A DNA stretch of 64,000 nt, taken from contig NZ_LMEX01000001.1 of assembly GCF_001426645.1 (NCBI RefSeq), positions 310,449 through 374,448 on the forward strand, given 5' to 3'. This document shows positions 11,682 to 20,246 of this stretch, one piece after another. The notes under the pieces were generated by a model, which saw nothing but the letters and a program-made list of their open reading frames with translations, searched no databases and was not told the origin of the DNA. The stretch comes from Rhodanobacter sp. Root480 (GTDB lineage: Bacteria; Pseudomonadota; Gammaproteobacteria; Xanthomonadales; Rhodanobacteraceae). A program made the position numbers and the translations under genes. Each line of letters opens with the position of its first letter. The stretch's first letter is position 1.

Positions 11682-12824
11682 TCAATCCGCGCGCAATCGG
11701 TCGAGGAAGCCGCCGATGGCGCGGCTGTAGTTTTCGATGTCGACCAGGAACGCGTCGTGCCCCTGTGGGGAGTCCAGCGCCACGAAATCCACCGTGGCGC
11801 CAGCCGCTTCCAGGCCCTTGGCGATTTGCTCCTGCTGCTCCAGCGGAAACAGGATGTCGGTGCTGACGCCGATCACCATCGCCCGCTCGATGCGGATGCG
11901 TTGCAGCCCTTCGTGCACGCTGCCGTTGCCGTACTCGGCGATGTCGAACCAGTCGCTGGCGCGCGACAGGTAGAGGTAGCAGTTGGGATCGAAGTGGCGC
12001 ACGAAGCGTCGAGCGTGCCCTTCAAGATAGGACTCGACCTGGAACTCGCGGCCGAACGGATCGTCGTCGCGCTGTTCCGGGTCGAGCCGGATGCGGGCGA
12101 AGCGGCCGTTCCATTCCATCGCCGAGCGGTAGGTGATCACGCCCAGCTTGCGGGCGATGCTCATGCCGATGTCGGGGTAGCGGTCGCCGTCCTGGGCGTG
12201 GATGTCGTAGCGGCCCTCATTCCAGCGCGGGTCCAGCCGGATCGCCTCGCGCTGCAACGAGCGGATGGCGATGGCGAACGGCTGCGCCTGCGGTGCGGTG
12301 TCCACGCTGATGTGCGCACGCGCGCTGCCGGGGTGCAGCAGCATGTAGGCCAGCGCGCTCATGCCGCCCATCGAGCAGCCGATCAGGCAGGCGAGCTGGT
12401 CGATCCCCAGGCTGCTGACGGTGGCGTGCGCGGCTTCGGCAACGTCTTCCAGTGCTAGGTCGGGGAAGTTCAGCCGGTACGGTTCGCCGCTGGCCGGGTC
12501 GATCGAGGCCGGGCTGGTCGAGCCCTTGTCGCTGCCCAGCGAGTTCACGCAGATGACGAACCAGTGCGTGGTGTCGATCGCCTTGCCCGGCCCGATCATG
12601 CCTTCCCACCAGCCGGGGGCGGGGTCGTTGGCGGACGAGGCGGCGTGGGCGCTGGGCGACAGGCCGGTGAGAATCAGCAACCCGTTGTCACGCGCCGCGT
12701 TCAGCTCGCCCCAGGTTTCGTAGGCAACGCTGGCGCCGTGCAGCTCGCCGCCACGCTTCATGCGAAACGGTGAGGGCAGGGCGAAGTAGCGGCGAGCGTC
12801 GCGCGCGGTGCCGGGGCCTTTCAT
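11682..12824 (-). CDS. metX: MetX-family O-succinyltransferase (homoserine or serine)
   Basis: An alpha/beta hydrolase-fold acyltransferase of 380 residues. The catalytic triad is visible as S151 (IGCSMGG nucleophile elbow), D323 (VSTDILFPLEQQ) and H356 (PQGHDAF). MetX enzymes activate homoserine for methionine synthesis. Members from Xanthomonadales have been reported to use succinyl-CoA, and some act on L-serine for cysteine synthesis, so the acceptor here is open. The ATG at 12824 overlaps the ccmI stop (ATGA), so it appears to be the last gene of the cytochrome c maturation operon. Confidence 0.88.
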   Translation of the reverse strand: MKGPGTARDARRYFALPSPFRMKRGGELHGASVAYETWGELNAARDNGLLILTGLSPSAHAASSANDPAPGWWEGMIGPGKAIDTTHWFVICVNSLGSDKGSTSPASIDPASGEPYRLNFPDLALEDVAEAAHATVSSLGIDQLACLIGCSMGGMSALAYMLLHPGSARAHISVDTAPQAQPFAIAIRSLQREAIRLDPRWNEGRYDIHAQDGDRYPDIGMSIARKLGVITYRSAMEWNGRFARIRLDPEQRDDDPFGREFQVESYLEGHARRFVRHFDPNCYLYLSRASDWFDIAEYGNGSVHEGLQRIRIERAMVIGVSTDILFPLEQQEQIAKGLEAAGATVDFVALDSPQGHDAFLVDIENYSRAIGGFLDRLRAD

Positions 12825-13870
12825 GGATGCACCCTGTCGATGACGAGGGTGACCGGCGTGCGGCGGTTCACGTCGACGATGCCGGCGCTGCCTTCCAGAT
12901 CACCTTGGCGGGCGATGGGCTGGCCGTCGTGGCTGATGCGCGCGCCCACTTCCACCTTGGACGCGGACGACAGCCGCGCGGCAGGCGTCATCGCCATGGC
13001 GTCGGTAAGGGTGACTTCGAGTGGCAGTTTGCCGGCGTCGCGCTTGACCGCGGCCAGCGGCATCGGCGGACCGCCCGCGGCGCGGGCGTAGACGAACACG
13101 ACGTCGCCGGGTTTCAGCTTCTTTTCCAGCGCCGGCGCCAGTGACACCTGCACCCGCAGCGCGGGTTGCTCTGCGGTTGCCGCGGCGCCGACCGAAGACG
13201 CGCCGGCCGGCGATTTTCCTGCGCGGGATTGCGCTACCCCGATCTGCATGGCCACCGCTTCGGCCACCTTCGAGCCCGGTTCCAACTGCGGCTGCAGCAC
13301 CCGCCAGGTGGCGGCGGCGTTGCTGTAGTCACCCTGCTGGAACTGGCCGATACCGAGCAGCCACAGGCCGCGCTGGCTGTCTGGCTGCAGCGATACGGCA
13401 TGCTTCAGCAGCTCCAGCGCGCGGCCGGTGATCTGGTGGTCGCTGCGCGCCATCGAATCAGCTTCGGCCCAGCCGACCATGGCCTCGGCATTGTTGGGCG
13501 CGAGCTTGAGCACGTGGTCGTAGGCGTCGCGCGCGTCCGCGGGGCTGTGCAGCATGCTGTTGGTCTGCGCCAGCACCATCCAGCCCCGCACGTCATCGGG
13601 CTGCTCGGTCAGGTGCGTGCGCAATTGCACCAGCGCCTGCTCCATGCTGACCGGCGCCTGGGCCTGGATAGTATTGAGCGCCACCGGCGTTCCCACCATC
13701 AGATACAGGCTGGCGGTGCCCAGTGGCAGCATCAGCGCGATGACCAGGGCCAGCGCGAAAACCGCGCGTGGCCGGGTGGACGTGCGGCCGTATCGCATCA
13801 ATGGCAGCAGCAATACCGCCAGCGCCACGGCGATCATCGCCGCGGCGGCGATGTAGAAAGCGATTTTCAC
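12821..13870 (-). CDS. ccmI: Cytochrome c biogenesis protein CcmI (CycH), apocytochrome chaperone
   Basis: About 349 residues. Two N-terminal TM helices (about 5-24 and 38-60) flank a short loop; residues about 75-215 form TPR repeats (EQPDDVRGWMVLAQTN, PNNAEAMVGWAEAD, LQPDSQRGLWLLG) that bind the C-terminus of apocytochrome c; a beta-rich C-terminal domain follows. GTG at 13870 gives a GTGA overlap with ccmH; a TTG one codon upstream is also in frame. It feeds apocytochrome to the CcmF/CcmH haem ligation complex. Confidence 0.9.
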   Translation of the reverse strand: MKIAFYIAAAAMIAVALAVLLLPLMRYGRTSTRPRAVFALALVIALMLPLGTASLYLMVGTPVALNTIQAQAPVSMEQALVQLRTHLTEQPDDVRGWMVLAQTNSMLHSPADARDAYDHVLKLAPNNAEAMVGWAEADSMARSDHQITGRALELLKHAVSLQPDSQRGLWLLGIGQFQQGDYSNAAATWRVLQPQLEPGSKVAEAVAMQIGVAQSRAGKSPAGASSVGAAATAEQPALRVQVSLAPALEKKLKPGDVVFVYARAAGGPPMPLAAVKRDAGKLPLEVTLTDAMAMTPAARLSSASKVEVGARISHDGQPIARQGDLEGSAGIVDVNRRTPVTLVIDRVHP

Positions 13871-14409
13871 CAATCATCCCCGTTGTCGATCGAGGGGCGT
13901 GGCCCCGACGATCCATTGGCCGGCATGCGGCCGCGTTTGCGTATGGCCACCAGCACCACGCCGGCGCCACCAAGCAGGATCAGCAGCGGACCAAACCACA
14001 ACAGCCAAGTGCCGCGTGTCAGCGGCGGGTCGTACAGCACAAACTTGGAATACCGCGCCACCAGGTACTGCTTGATCTCGTCGTCGGTCTTGCCCTGCTG
14101 CATCATCTTGAAGATCTGGTTGCGCAGGTCCCGCGCGATCGGTGCGTTGGAGTCGGCCAGCGTTTCGTTCTGGCACATCGGGCAGCGCAGCTCATGGGTG
14201 AGGTGCTGGAAGCGCAACTCCTGCGCGTGGTTGGCGAACGGCATCGGCTCGATCGCCTGGGCGTGCAACGTGCCGGTAAACGCGAACAGGATGACCAGCA
14301 ACAATCGCAGGAGAGATCCCTGTGGGAGCGGCTTCAGCCGCGATGCCTTTTGTCGGAGCATGCCAAGAACATCGCGGCTGAAACCGCTCCCGCAAGGTGA
14401 AAGACGCAT
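13867..14409 (-). CDS. ccmH: Cytochrome c maturation protein CcmH with repeat-derived N-terminal extension
   Basis: A protein of 180 residues if the coupled ATG at 14409 is used. The RCPMC motif (C76, C79) in HELRCPMCQNETLADSNAP is the redox site that keeps apocytochrome thiols reduced; the C-terminal TM helix is LLWFGPLLILLGGAGVVLV. The hydrophobic signal core LLRLLLVILFAFTG lies at residues 33-46, unusually far in, because residues about 5-31 are encoded by an inverted repeat pair (14318-14396). The reading frame is kept. The ATG overlaps the ccmG stop by one base (TGATG). An internal ATG at residue 17 is an alternative start. Confidence 0.9.
   Translation of the reverse strand: MRLSPCGSGFSRDVLGMLRQKASRLKPLPQGSLLRLLLVILFAFTGTLHAQAIEPMPFANHAQELRFQHLTHELRCPMCQNETLADSNAPIARDLRNQIFKMMQQGKTDDEIKQYLVARYSKFVLYDPPLTRGTWLLWFGPLLILLGGAGVVLVAIRKRGRMPANGSSGPRPSIDNGDDW
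14318..14396. repeat. REP-like inverted pair (GTGGGAGCGGCTTCAGCCGCGATG family) inside ccmH
   Basis: Two roughly 25-bp arms in opposite orientation, TGTGGGAGCGGCTTCAGCCG... and its near complement, separated by about 25 bp. Each arm contains its own small hairpin (CGGCT-TC-AGCCG). The same family occurs at 53037-53113. This copy interrupts the 5' end of ccmH without breaking its frame. Confidence 0.85.
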
Positions 14410-14951
14410 CACGGGGTCTCCTTGCGCAGCGCCGCGATGGCCGGCTTCAATTCCTTCGCCACCACCTCCGGCGTAAGCGGCCCGATGTGCTTGTAGCGGA
14501 TCACGCCGCGCGCATCGATCAGGAAACTCTCCGGTGCGCCGTAGACGCCGAAATCGATCGCGGTCTGGCCGGGTTCGTCGGCGATCACCACGGCGTACGG
14601 GCTGCCATGTTCCGCCAACCAGCGCTTGGCATCGGCCGGCGCATCCTTGTAGTTGTAGCCCACCAGTTGCACGCCCAGCGTCGGGCCCTCGGCCTGCAGC
14701 ACCGGGTGCTCCACGCCGCATTCGATGCACCAGCTGGCGAACACGTTGAGCAGGTAAGGCTTGCCCAGCAGGTCGGCCTTGCTCACCGTCTGCGTCGGCT
14801 CGTACAGCTTGGGCAGGTTGAACGCGGGTGCGGGCTTGTCCAGCAGCGGCGTGGGGATGGCGTTCGGATCGTGCTGGGTGTTCCACCAGATGCCGAAGCC
14901 GAACAGCGCGGCCAGCAGCATGAAGCCGATGAAGGGCAGCAGCCGACTCAT
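14409..14951 (-). CDS. ccmG: Thiol:disulfide interchange protein CcmG/DsbE
   Basis: A periplasmic thioredoxin-like protein of 180 residues tethered by an N-terminal TM helix (about 4-22). The active site is WCIEC (C75, C78) in NVFASWCIECGVEHP, and the cis-Pro loop is in YGAPESFLID. It passes electrons to CcmH and apocytochrome. The start ATG at 14951 overlaps the ccmF stop (ATGA). Confidence 0.94.
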   Translation of the reverse strand: MSRLLPFIGFMLLAALFGFGIWWNTQHDPNAIPTPLLDKPAPAFNLPKLYEPTQTVSKADLLGKPYLLNVFASWCIECGVEHPVLQAEGPTLGVQLVGYNYKDAPADAKRWLAEHGSPYAVVIADEPGQTAIDFGVYGAPESFLIDARGVIRYKHIGPLTPEVVAKELKPAIAALRKETP

Positions 14952-16924
14952 GCGCGGGTTTCCTGCAGGCGCGTTTCAATGGCTGGCTCCGCACGGGTGA
15001 CAGTGCGCTTGAGGCGGAAGCGCTTGTCGGCGGCGCAGACAAAACCGCCCAGCATCATCAGCAGGCCGCCGGCCCAGATCCAGCGCACGAACGGCTTGTA
15101 GTACAGCCGCAGCGACCATGCACCGGCGATGTTGCCCGCGTCCATCGGCTCACCCAGCGCCACGTACAAGTCGCGGGTGATGCCGGCATCCACCGCCGAT
15201 TCAGTCTGCACCTGGCCGCGCGGATAGGTGCGCTTCTGTGGGTGCATCACGGCGATGTCCTTGCCGTCGCGGGTGACCGTGACCACGCCCTGGTCGGCAC
15301 GCCAGTTCGGCCCGGTGGTGCGGTGCGCGCCGTCGAAACGGAAATCGTAGCTGCCGATGTGCTGGGTCTGGCCCGGCGCCATGCGCACGTCGCTGGTGAC
15401 GCTGAGCGATTCGGACAGCAACACGCCGACCACGAACACCGCCACGCCGAAATGCGCCAGCAGCATGCCGGCCATCTCGGCCGGATAGCGGCGGCCACGC
15501 GGTACTTCGCGCCAGCGCTTGTACGCGTACAACAGCACGCCCACGCCGATCCACACTGCCGCGGCCACGCCCACGATCGCCTTCATGTGACCGTCCACGA
15601 AGAACGCCGCCACGATGGCGCAGGCCAGCGCGGCGATGGTCACGCGCAGCAGCATGCTTTTCAGCATGCCGGCATCGCCCTTGCCCCAGCGCAGGAACGG
15701 GCCGAACGGCAACAGCAGCACCACCGGCAGCATCAACAGCGGGAACAGGAAACCGAAGTAGGGCGGGCCCACCGAGATGCGGCCCATGTGCAGCGCGTCG
15801 CCGATCAGCGGGAACAATGTGCCCAGCAGCACCATCGCGGCCGCCACCGCAAACATCAGGTTGCCGATCAGCATCGCCGTTTCGCGCGACAGCAGGTTGA
15901 ACGGCTTGCCCGCGGCGACCTTGGGCGCGCGCAGCGCGTAGAGCAGCAGCGAGCCGCCGACGATGATGGTCAGGAAGGCCAGGATGAACACGCCGCGGCG
16001 CGGGTCGGAGGCGAAGGCGTGCACCGAGGTCAGCACGCCCGAGCGCACCAGGAACGTGCCCAGCAGGCTCAGCGAGAACGCGAAGATCGACAGCAGGATC
16101 GTCCACGCCCGCAGGCTGCCGCGCTTTTCGGTGATCGCCTGCGCGTGGATCAGCGCCAGCCCGACCAGCCAGGGCATGAAGCTGGCGTTTTCCACCGGGT
16201 CCCAGAACCACCAGCCGCCCCAACCCAGCTCGGCATAGGCCCACCAGCTGCCGGCGACGATGCCGCAGGTGAGAAACGCCCACGCCACATTGGTCCACGG
16301 CCGCGCCCAGCGCACCCATGCCTGTTCCAGTTCACCACCCAGCAAGGCCGCGATCGAGAACGCGAACGCCACCGAGAAGCCCACGTAACCCATGTACAGC
16401 ATCGGCGGGTGGAAGGTCATGCCCGGGTCCTGCAGCACCGGGTTCAGGTCTGCGCCATCGCCGGGCATCGGCAACAGCCGTCCAAACGGATTCGAGGTGA
16501 AGATGATGAAGGCGAGGAAACCCACCGCGACCAGGCCCATCACGGCCAGCACGCGTGAAGCGAAAACCTCGGGCAATTTCTGGCTGAATGCCGCCAGCGC
16601 CACGGTCCACACATTGAGGATCATGATCCACAACAGCAGCGAACCCTCGTGCGCGCCCCACACCGCGGCAATGCGGTAATACCACGGCAGTTCCAGGTTC
16701 GAGTTGTCGGCCACGTACTGCACCGAGAAATCGAAGCGCAGGAACGCCCACACCAGGATGCCGAACGCGATCGCCACGAACACTGCCTGTCCCGCCGCCG
16801 CCGGCCGCGCCACCGCCATCAGTGCGCGATTGCCACGCCACGCGCCGATCAACGGCAAGACGCCCTGCGCCAGCGCCAGCAGCAAGGCGAGGATAAGCGC
16901 GAGTTGGCCGAGTTCGGGGGTCAT
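14948..16924 (-). CDS. ccmF: Haem lyase subunit CcmF
   Basis: About 658 residues and some 14-15 TM helices. The WWD haem-handling motif is present (WAYAELGWGGWWFWDPVENA), with conserved flanking His residues such as VWGAHEGS. It ligates haem from CcmE to apocytochrome with CcmH and CcmI. The start is ATG 16924 (MTPELGQLALIL); the longer reading above it comes from the repeat-rich spacer. The ccmE stop is 125 bp upstream, the second largest gap inside this operon. Confidence 0.95.
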   Translation of the reverse strand: MTPELGQLALILALLLALAQGVLPLIGAWRGNRALMAVARPAAAGQAVFVAIAFGILVWAFLRFDFSVQYVADNSNLELPWYYRIAAVWGAHEGSLLLWIMILNVWTVALAAFSQKLPEVFASRVLAVMGLVAVGFLAFIIFTSNPFGRLLPMPGDGADLNPVLQDPGMTFHPPMLYMGYVGFSVAFAFSIAALLGGELEQAWVRWARPWTNVAWAFLTCGIVAGSWWAYAELGWGGWWFWDPVENASFMPWLVGLALIHAQAITEKRGSLRAWTILLSIFAFSLSLLGTFLVRSGVLTSVHAFASDPRRGVFILAFLTIIVGGSLLLYALRAPKVAAGKPFNLLSRETAMLIGNLMFAVAAAMVLLGTLFPLIGDALHMGRISVGPPYFGFLFPLLMLPVVLLLPFGPFLRWGKGDAGMLKSMLLRVTIAALACAIVAAFFVDGHMKAIVGVAAAVWIGVGVLLYAYKRWREVPRGRRYPAEMAGMLLAHFGVAVFVVGVLLSESLSVTSDVRMAPGQTQHIGSYDFRFDGAHRTTGPNWRADQGVVTVTRDGKDIAVMHPQKRTYPRGQVQTESAVDAGITRDLYVALGEPMDAGNIAGAWSLRLYYKPFVRWIWAGGLLMMLGGFVCAADKRFRLKRTVTRAEPAIETRLQETRA

Positions 16925-16934
16925 GGGTTTGTGC

Positions 16935-17084
16935 CGGGAATGGGGAATGGGAAATAGGGAATGGTCAAGAACAAGGCGCTCCGCCGCTTCGGCGTACTTC
17001 GGTGCAGGAAGTGGCAACAAGAGTTGGCATACATGGCTTTTCCTATTCTCTATTCCCGATTCCCGGCTTTCTCGATTCCCGGCT
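16935..17084. repeat. Inverted arrays of GGGAAT-type repeats between ccmE and ccmF
   Basis: At 16936-16964 the plus strand carries tandem GGGAATGG/GGGAAATA units. At 17042-17081 the complementary CCTATT, TATTCCC, GATTCCC units appear in inverse order, with a CG-rich spacer between. Such GGGAAT arrays are common between xanthomonad genes. The right-hand arm overlaps the last codons of ccmE. Confidence 0.7.
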
Positions 17085-17520
17085 TCTCGGCATGCGCCTT
17101 CGCCATCGCGTCCTTCAGCTCCTTGGGCATGTAGGTTTCGTCATGCTTGGCCAACACTTCGGTGGCGATGAAGCGGGCGTTGGACATGTGGCCGGTGGCG
17201 ATAACCGACTGATTGTCGCGGAACAGGTCGGGCAGGATGCCGGTGTACTCCACCGGCATGGCGCCGCCGGCATCGACCACGGTGAACGTCACCTTCAGCG
17301 AATCGCTGCTGCGCTGGATCGAGCCGGCCTTGACCATGCCGCCCAGGCGGAACGTCGTGTAGCTCGCCGCCTGGCCCGACTGCACCTGGCTGGGCGTCAG
17401 CAGGTAGTTCATGTTGTTCTGCAGCGCGTACACGCCCAGGCCGGCGGCCACGGCGGCGGCCACGGCAACCAATACAACGATGGTGAGTCGGCGCTTGCGG
17501 GTGGGATTCATGAGGCTCAC
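17050..17520 (-). CDS. ccmE: Haem chaperone CcmE
   Basis: A protein of 156 residues: N-terminal TM anchor (about 12-32) and a periplasmic OB-fold. H126 in [11 protein letters not shown] is the covalent haem-binding His, with the conserved Tyr at 130. The GTG at 17520 forms a GTGA overlap with ccmD. The last residues ([11 protein letters not shown]) are translated from the GGGAAT repeat arm downstream, so the tail is probably dispensable. Confidence 0.93.
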   Translation of the reverse strand: MSLMNPTRKRRLTIVVLVAVAAAVAAGLGVYALQNNMNYLLTPSQVQSGQAASYTTFRLGGMVKAGSIQRSSDSLKVTFTVVDAGGAMPVEYTGILPDLFRDNQSVIATGHMSNARFIATEVLAKHDETYMPKELKDAMAKAHAEKPGIEKAGNRE

Positions 17521-17744
17521 TGACCATCGATGGCGGCGGGTGGTGTAGGAGAGGAACCGTTGCCGGCGCGCGGCTGGCGGGCGCTTTGACGGGCGAACCG
17601 GGCGCGAAGTTCACGCAACAGACGCTGCCGGCGCAGGCGCGGCGCGATCGTGTCGGCGATCAGCACGATGAAGAACACCGCGTAGGCGGGCCACACATAG
17701 GCCGCATAGCCGCCCATCGCCAGAAAGCTTTGCACGGCGTTCAT
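17517..17744 (-). CDS. ccmD: Haem exporter small subunit CcmD
   Basis: A protein of 75 residues: one TM helix (about 12-32, [19 protein letters not shown]) followed by a basic cytoplasmic stretch ([18 protein letters not shown]), the typical CcmD layout. It holds CcmE to the CcmABC transporter. ATG 17744 overlaps the ccmC stop (ATGA). Confidence 0.9.
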   Translation of the reverse strand: MNAVQSFLAMGGYAAYVWPAYAVFFIVLIADTIAPRLRRQRLLRELRARFARQSARQPRAGNGSSPTPPAAIDGQ

Positions 17745-18499
17745 CGCGCGTCCTCGTCCTGGGCAATTTGCCGCACCCAGTCCTTGCCGCCTTCCAGTGC
17801 AAGCAGGTCGGTGCGTGCGCGCCGGAACAGGCTGGCGGCGTAGTAGAACTTGGTGGCCAGCGTCATCGTCAGCAACGGCCACAGCATGTCCCACGACATC
17901 TTGGACTGGCCGAACACGTTGACCGTGCTGCCCTGGTGCAAGGTGTTCCACCAGTTCACCGAGAAATGCACGATCGGCACGTTGATGATGCCGATGATGG
18001 CCAGGAAGGCCGCGGCGCGCGCGCCCTGGCGGCGATCCTCGAAGGCGCGATACAGGCCGATCACGCCGAGAAACAGGAACAGCAGCACCAGTTCGGAGGT
18101 GAGTCGCGCATCCCAGGTCCACCAGGTGCCCCACATCGGCTTGCCCCACAGCGAGCCGGTGACCAGGGTGATGAAGGTGAACGCCGCGCCGATCGGCGCC
18201 GACTCCATCGCCACCACTTCGGCCAGCTTGATCCGCCACACCAGCGCGATGAACGAGGCCACGCCCATCACCGCGTAGATGAACATGCTCATCCACGCGC
18301 TGGGCACATGGATGAAAATGATGCGGTAGGCGTCGCCTTGCTGGTAGTCGGCGGGCGCAAGCACCAGGCCGCCATAGAGCGCGATCGCGCCCAGCAGCAG
18401 GGCCAGCGTCATCGCCCACGGCTGCAGCGTTCCGGCGAAGCGATAGAAGGTTGGCGGCGAGCTGAGCCGGTGCAACCAGAGGGGGATCCAGTTAGCCAT
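17741..18499 (-). CDS. ccmC: Haem transporter permease CcmC
   Basis: A protein of 252 residues with six TM helices. The WWD motif WGTWWTWDARLTSELVL and the conserved His residues (IFIHVPSAW, IVHFSVNWW) mark the periplasmic haem site that loads CcmE. ATG at 18499, 5 bp after the ccmB stop. Confidence 0.95.
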   Translation of the reverse strand: MANWIPLWLHRLSSPPTFYRFAGTLQPWAMTLALLLGAIALYGGLVLAPADYQQGDAYRIIFIHVPSAWMSMFIYAVMGVASFIALVWRIKLAEVVAMESAPIGAAFTFITLVTGSLWGKPMWGTWWTWDARLTSELVLLFLFLGVIGLYRAFEDRRQGARAAAFLAIIGIINVPIVHFSVNWWNTLHQGSTVNVFGQSKMSWDMLWPLLTMTLATKFYYAASLFRRARTDLLALEGGKDWVRQIAQDEDAR

Positions 18500-18504
18500 A
18501 GGGA

Positions 18505-19191
18505 TCACGAATCCAGGGCAATACGAAGGGCCGCGGCGCAAGCCAGCGGCGCCAGCACCACAGCCAATACCAGTGCGGCGCCAAGCCAGCTGATCGGTGC
18601 CAGCCAGGGCAGACCCTGCTGGGCGGCAGCTACCGCGCCCGCGGCGAAAATCACGGCCGGCACGCACAAAGGCAGCAACATCAAGGCGAGCAGCATACCA
18701 GAGCGCCGGGTGCCGACCGTCAGCGCAACCAGCACCGCGCCCAGCAGGCTGAGCAGTGGCGTGGCCAGCAGCAAGGCCAGCAACAACACCGGGATGACCG
18801 GCGCGGGCAGGTGCAGCAGCGCCGCCATCAGCGGCGAAATCACGATCAGCGGCAGGGCGATGGTGAGCCAGTGGGCCAGGATCTTCATGCCCAGCATCAG
18901 CGCCAGCGGCTGCGGTGCCAGCACCAGTTGTTCCAGCGAGCCATCCTCGATGTCGCTGGCGAACATCGCATCCAGCGCCAGCAACATCGCCAGCAACACG
19001 GTAACCAGCACCACGCCGCCCGCGATCCGCTGCAGCAAGGTGTCCTCCGGCCCCAGCGCGAACGGAAACAGCATGGTGACGATCAGCGCGTACAGCACCG
19101 GCATCGCGATATCGCCGCGGCGACGCCAGGCCAGCGTGAGGTCGCGGCGCAGCATCGCGGCGCAGGCGGTGGTGAGGCTTGGCCGGCTCAT
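18505..19191 (-). CDS. ccmB: Haem ABC exporter permease CcmB
   Basis: A protein of 228 residues with about six TM helices and the conserved cytoplasmic N-terminus (RRDLTLAWRRRGD) and EDGSLEQLVLAPQPL loop found in CcmB. It pairs with the CcmA ATPase to release holo-CcmE. ATG at 19191. A repeat of about 160 bp separates it from ccmA. Confidence 0.94.
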   Translation of the reverse strand: MSRPSLTTACAAMLRRDLTLAWRRRGDIAMPVLYALIVTMLFPFALGPEDTLLQRIAGGVVLVTVLLAMLLALDAMFASDIEDGSLEQLVLAPQPLALMLGMKILAHWLTIALPLIVISPLMAALLHLPAPVIPVLLLALLLATPLLSLLGAVLVALTVGTRRSGMLLALMLLPLCVPAVIFAAGAVAAAQQGLPWLAPISWLGAALVLAVVLAPLACAAALRIALDS

Positions 19192-19199
19192 GCTTCTGC

Positions 19200-19360
19200 T
19201 CCCTCCCCTGCTCGCAGGGGAGGGTTGGGGAGGGGTACAGCTTTTCCGCGAAGCGCGACCCCCTCCCAACCTGCACTCGGGCCATCCATGGCCCTCGCCC
19301 TTCGGGCGGCTGACGCCGTGCAAATCGGCAGTCCTACCGATTTGTCCCCTGCGAGCAGGG
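19200..19360. repeat. Dispersed hairpin repeat between ccmA and ccmB (second copy near 50.1 kb)
   Basis: The minus strand of 19268-19346 matches 50071-50150 over almost 80 bp: hairpin AAATCGG..GGACTGCCGATTT, then CCCGAAGGGC, then GGGCCATGGATGGCCC. On the left the CCCTCCCC and GGGGAGGG blocks form a further inverted pair. No ORF of interest is inside. It interrupts the otherwise compact ccm operon. Confidence 0.75.
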
Positions 19361-19389
19361 CGAGGAGCCTGCGCCCGATGTGCCGTGCA

Positions 19390-20025
19390 TCAACCATGCA
19401 TGCGGATCCGTCGCGGCTCACCGCCGTGGAAGCTCACCATGCCATGGCTGGTCACCATCGCCGCGCCGCCTGCACCGGTGTGCCGCTCCAGCATGTCGTT
19501 CACCAGCGCGATGCCGGCACGGTCGAGGTTGGCATAGGGTTCGTCCAGCAGCCACAGCGTCGCCGGCAGCATCGCCAGCCGGGCCAGCGCCGCGCGCTTC
19601 TTCTGCCCGGCCGACAGGCGGCGCACGGGTTCGTCCTCATAACCTCGCAGGCCGATCTCGGCGAGCAGGGAGGCGATGTCCGTGCCATCGCGGGTGCCAT
19701 GCAGGCCGGTGGCGACGCGCAGGTTCTCGCGCGGGCTGAGGTCGGCCTTGAGGCCGAGCTGGTGGCCGAGGAACAGGATGTCGCCGGCGCAGAGGTCACG
19801 TTGCAACGCTTCACCGCGCCACAGCAACTCGCCGGCACCCAGGTGGAGCAGGCCGGCGAGCATGCGCAGCAAGGTGGTCTTGCCACTGCCGTTGTCGCCC
19901 TCGACCAGGGCCAATTCACCCGTGTGCAGCTGGAAATCCAGCGGCACGAACACCGGTTCGTCCTGGCGATGGAAACTCACGGCCCGCGCTTCAAGCAGGG
20001 GCGCAACGGTACGGGCGGCAGTCAT
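19390..20025 (-). CDS. ccmA: Haem ABC exporter ATP-binding protein CcmA
   Basis: A protein of 211 residues: Walker A EGDNGSGKTT, signature RRLSAGQKKR, Walker B LWLLDEPYANLD and switch His in VTSHG. The SAGQ signature variant is normal for CcmA. It is the first gene of the ccm operon. ATG 20025 is preferred over a TTG at 20043. Confidence 0.93.
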   Translation of the reverse strand: MTAARTVAPLLEARAVSFHRQDEPVFVPLDFQLHTGELALVEGDNGSGKTTLLRMLAGLLHLGAGELLWRGEALQRDLCAGDILFLGHQLGLKADLSPRENLRVATGLHGTRDGTDIASLLAEIGLRGYEDEPVRRLSAGQKKRAALARLAMLPATLWLLDEPYANLDRAGIALVNDMLERHTGAGGAAMVTSHGMVSFHGGEPRRIRMHG

Positions 20026-20246
20026 CTCCGTGATTGTCCGCAATGGTGTGGCCGCTTGTCCATGCGGCGCAGTGCCGCTAGCGCGACGGTTGAACGACGA
20101 GCGGCGGTCGGGTGATCGGTCTCGTCCGGCACGGCGTGCCTGAGCCGGGGCCGCGGCAAACGAATCCGACCCGATGAAAGCGGGTATCCGCGATGACGGT
20201 GGAACGATGGCGGAACCGCCAGGGCCGCCATCGCATCCAACGGAAC

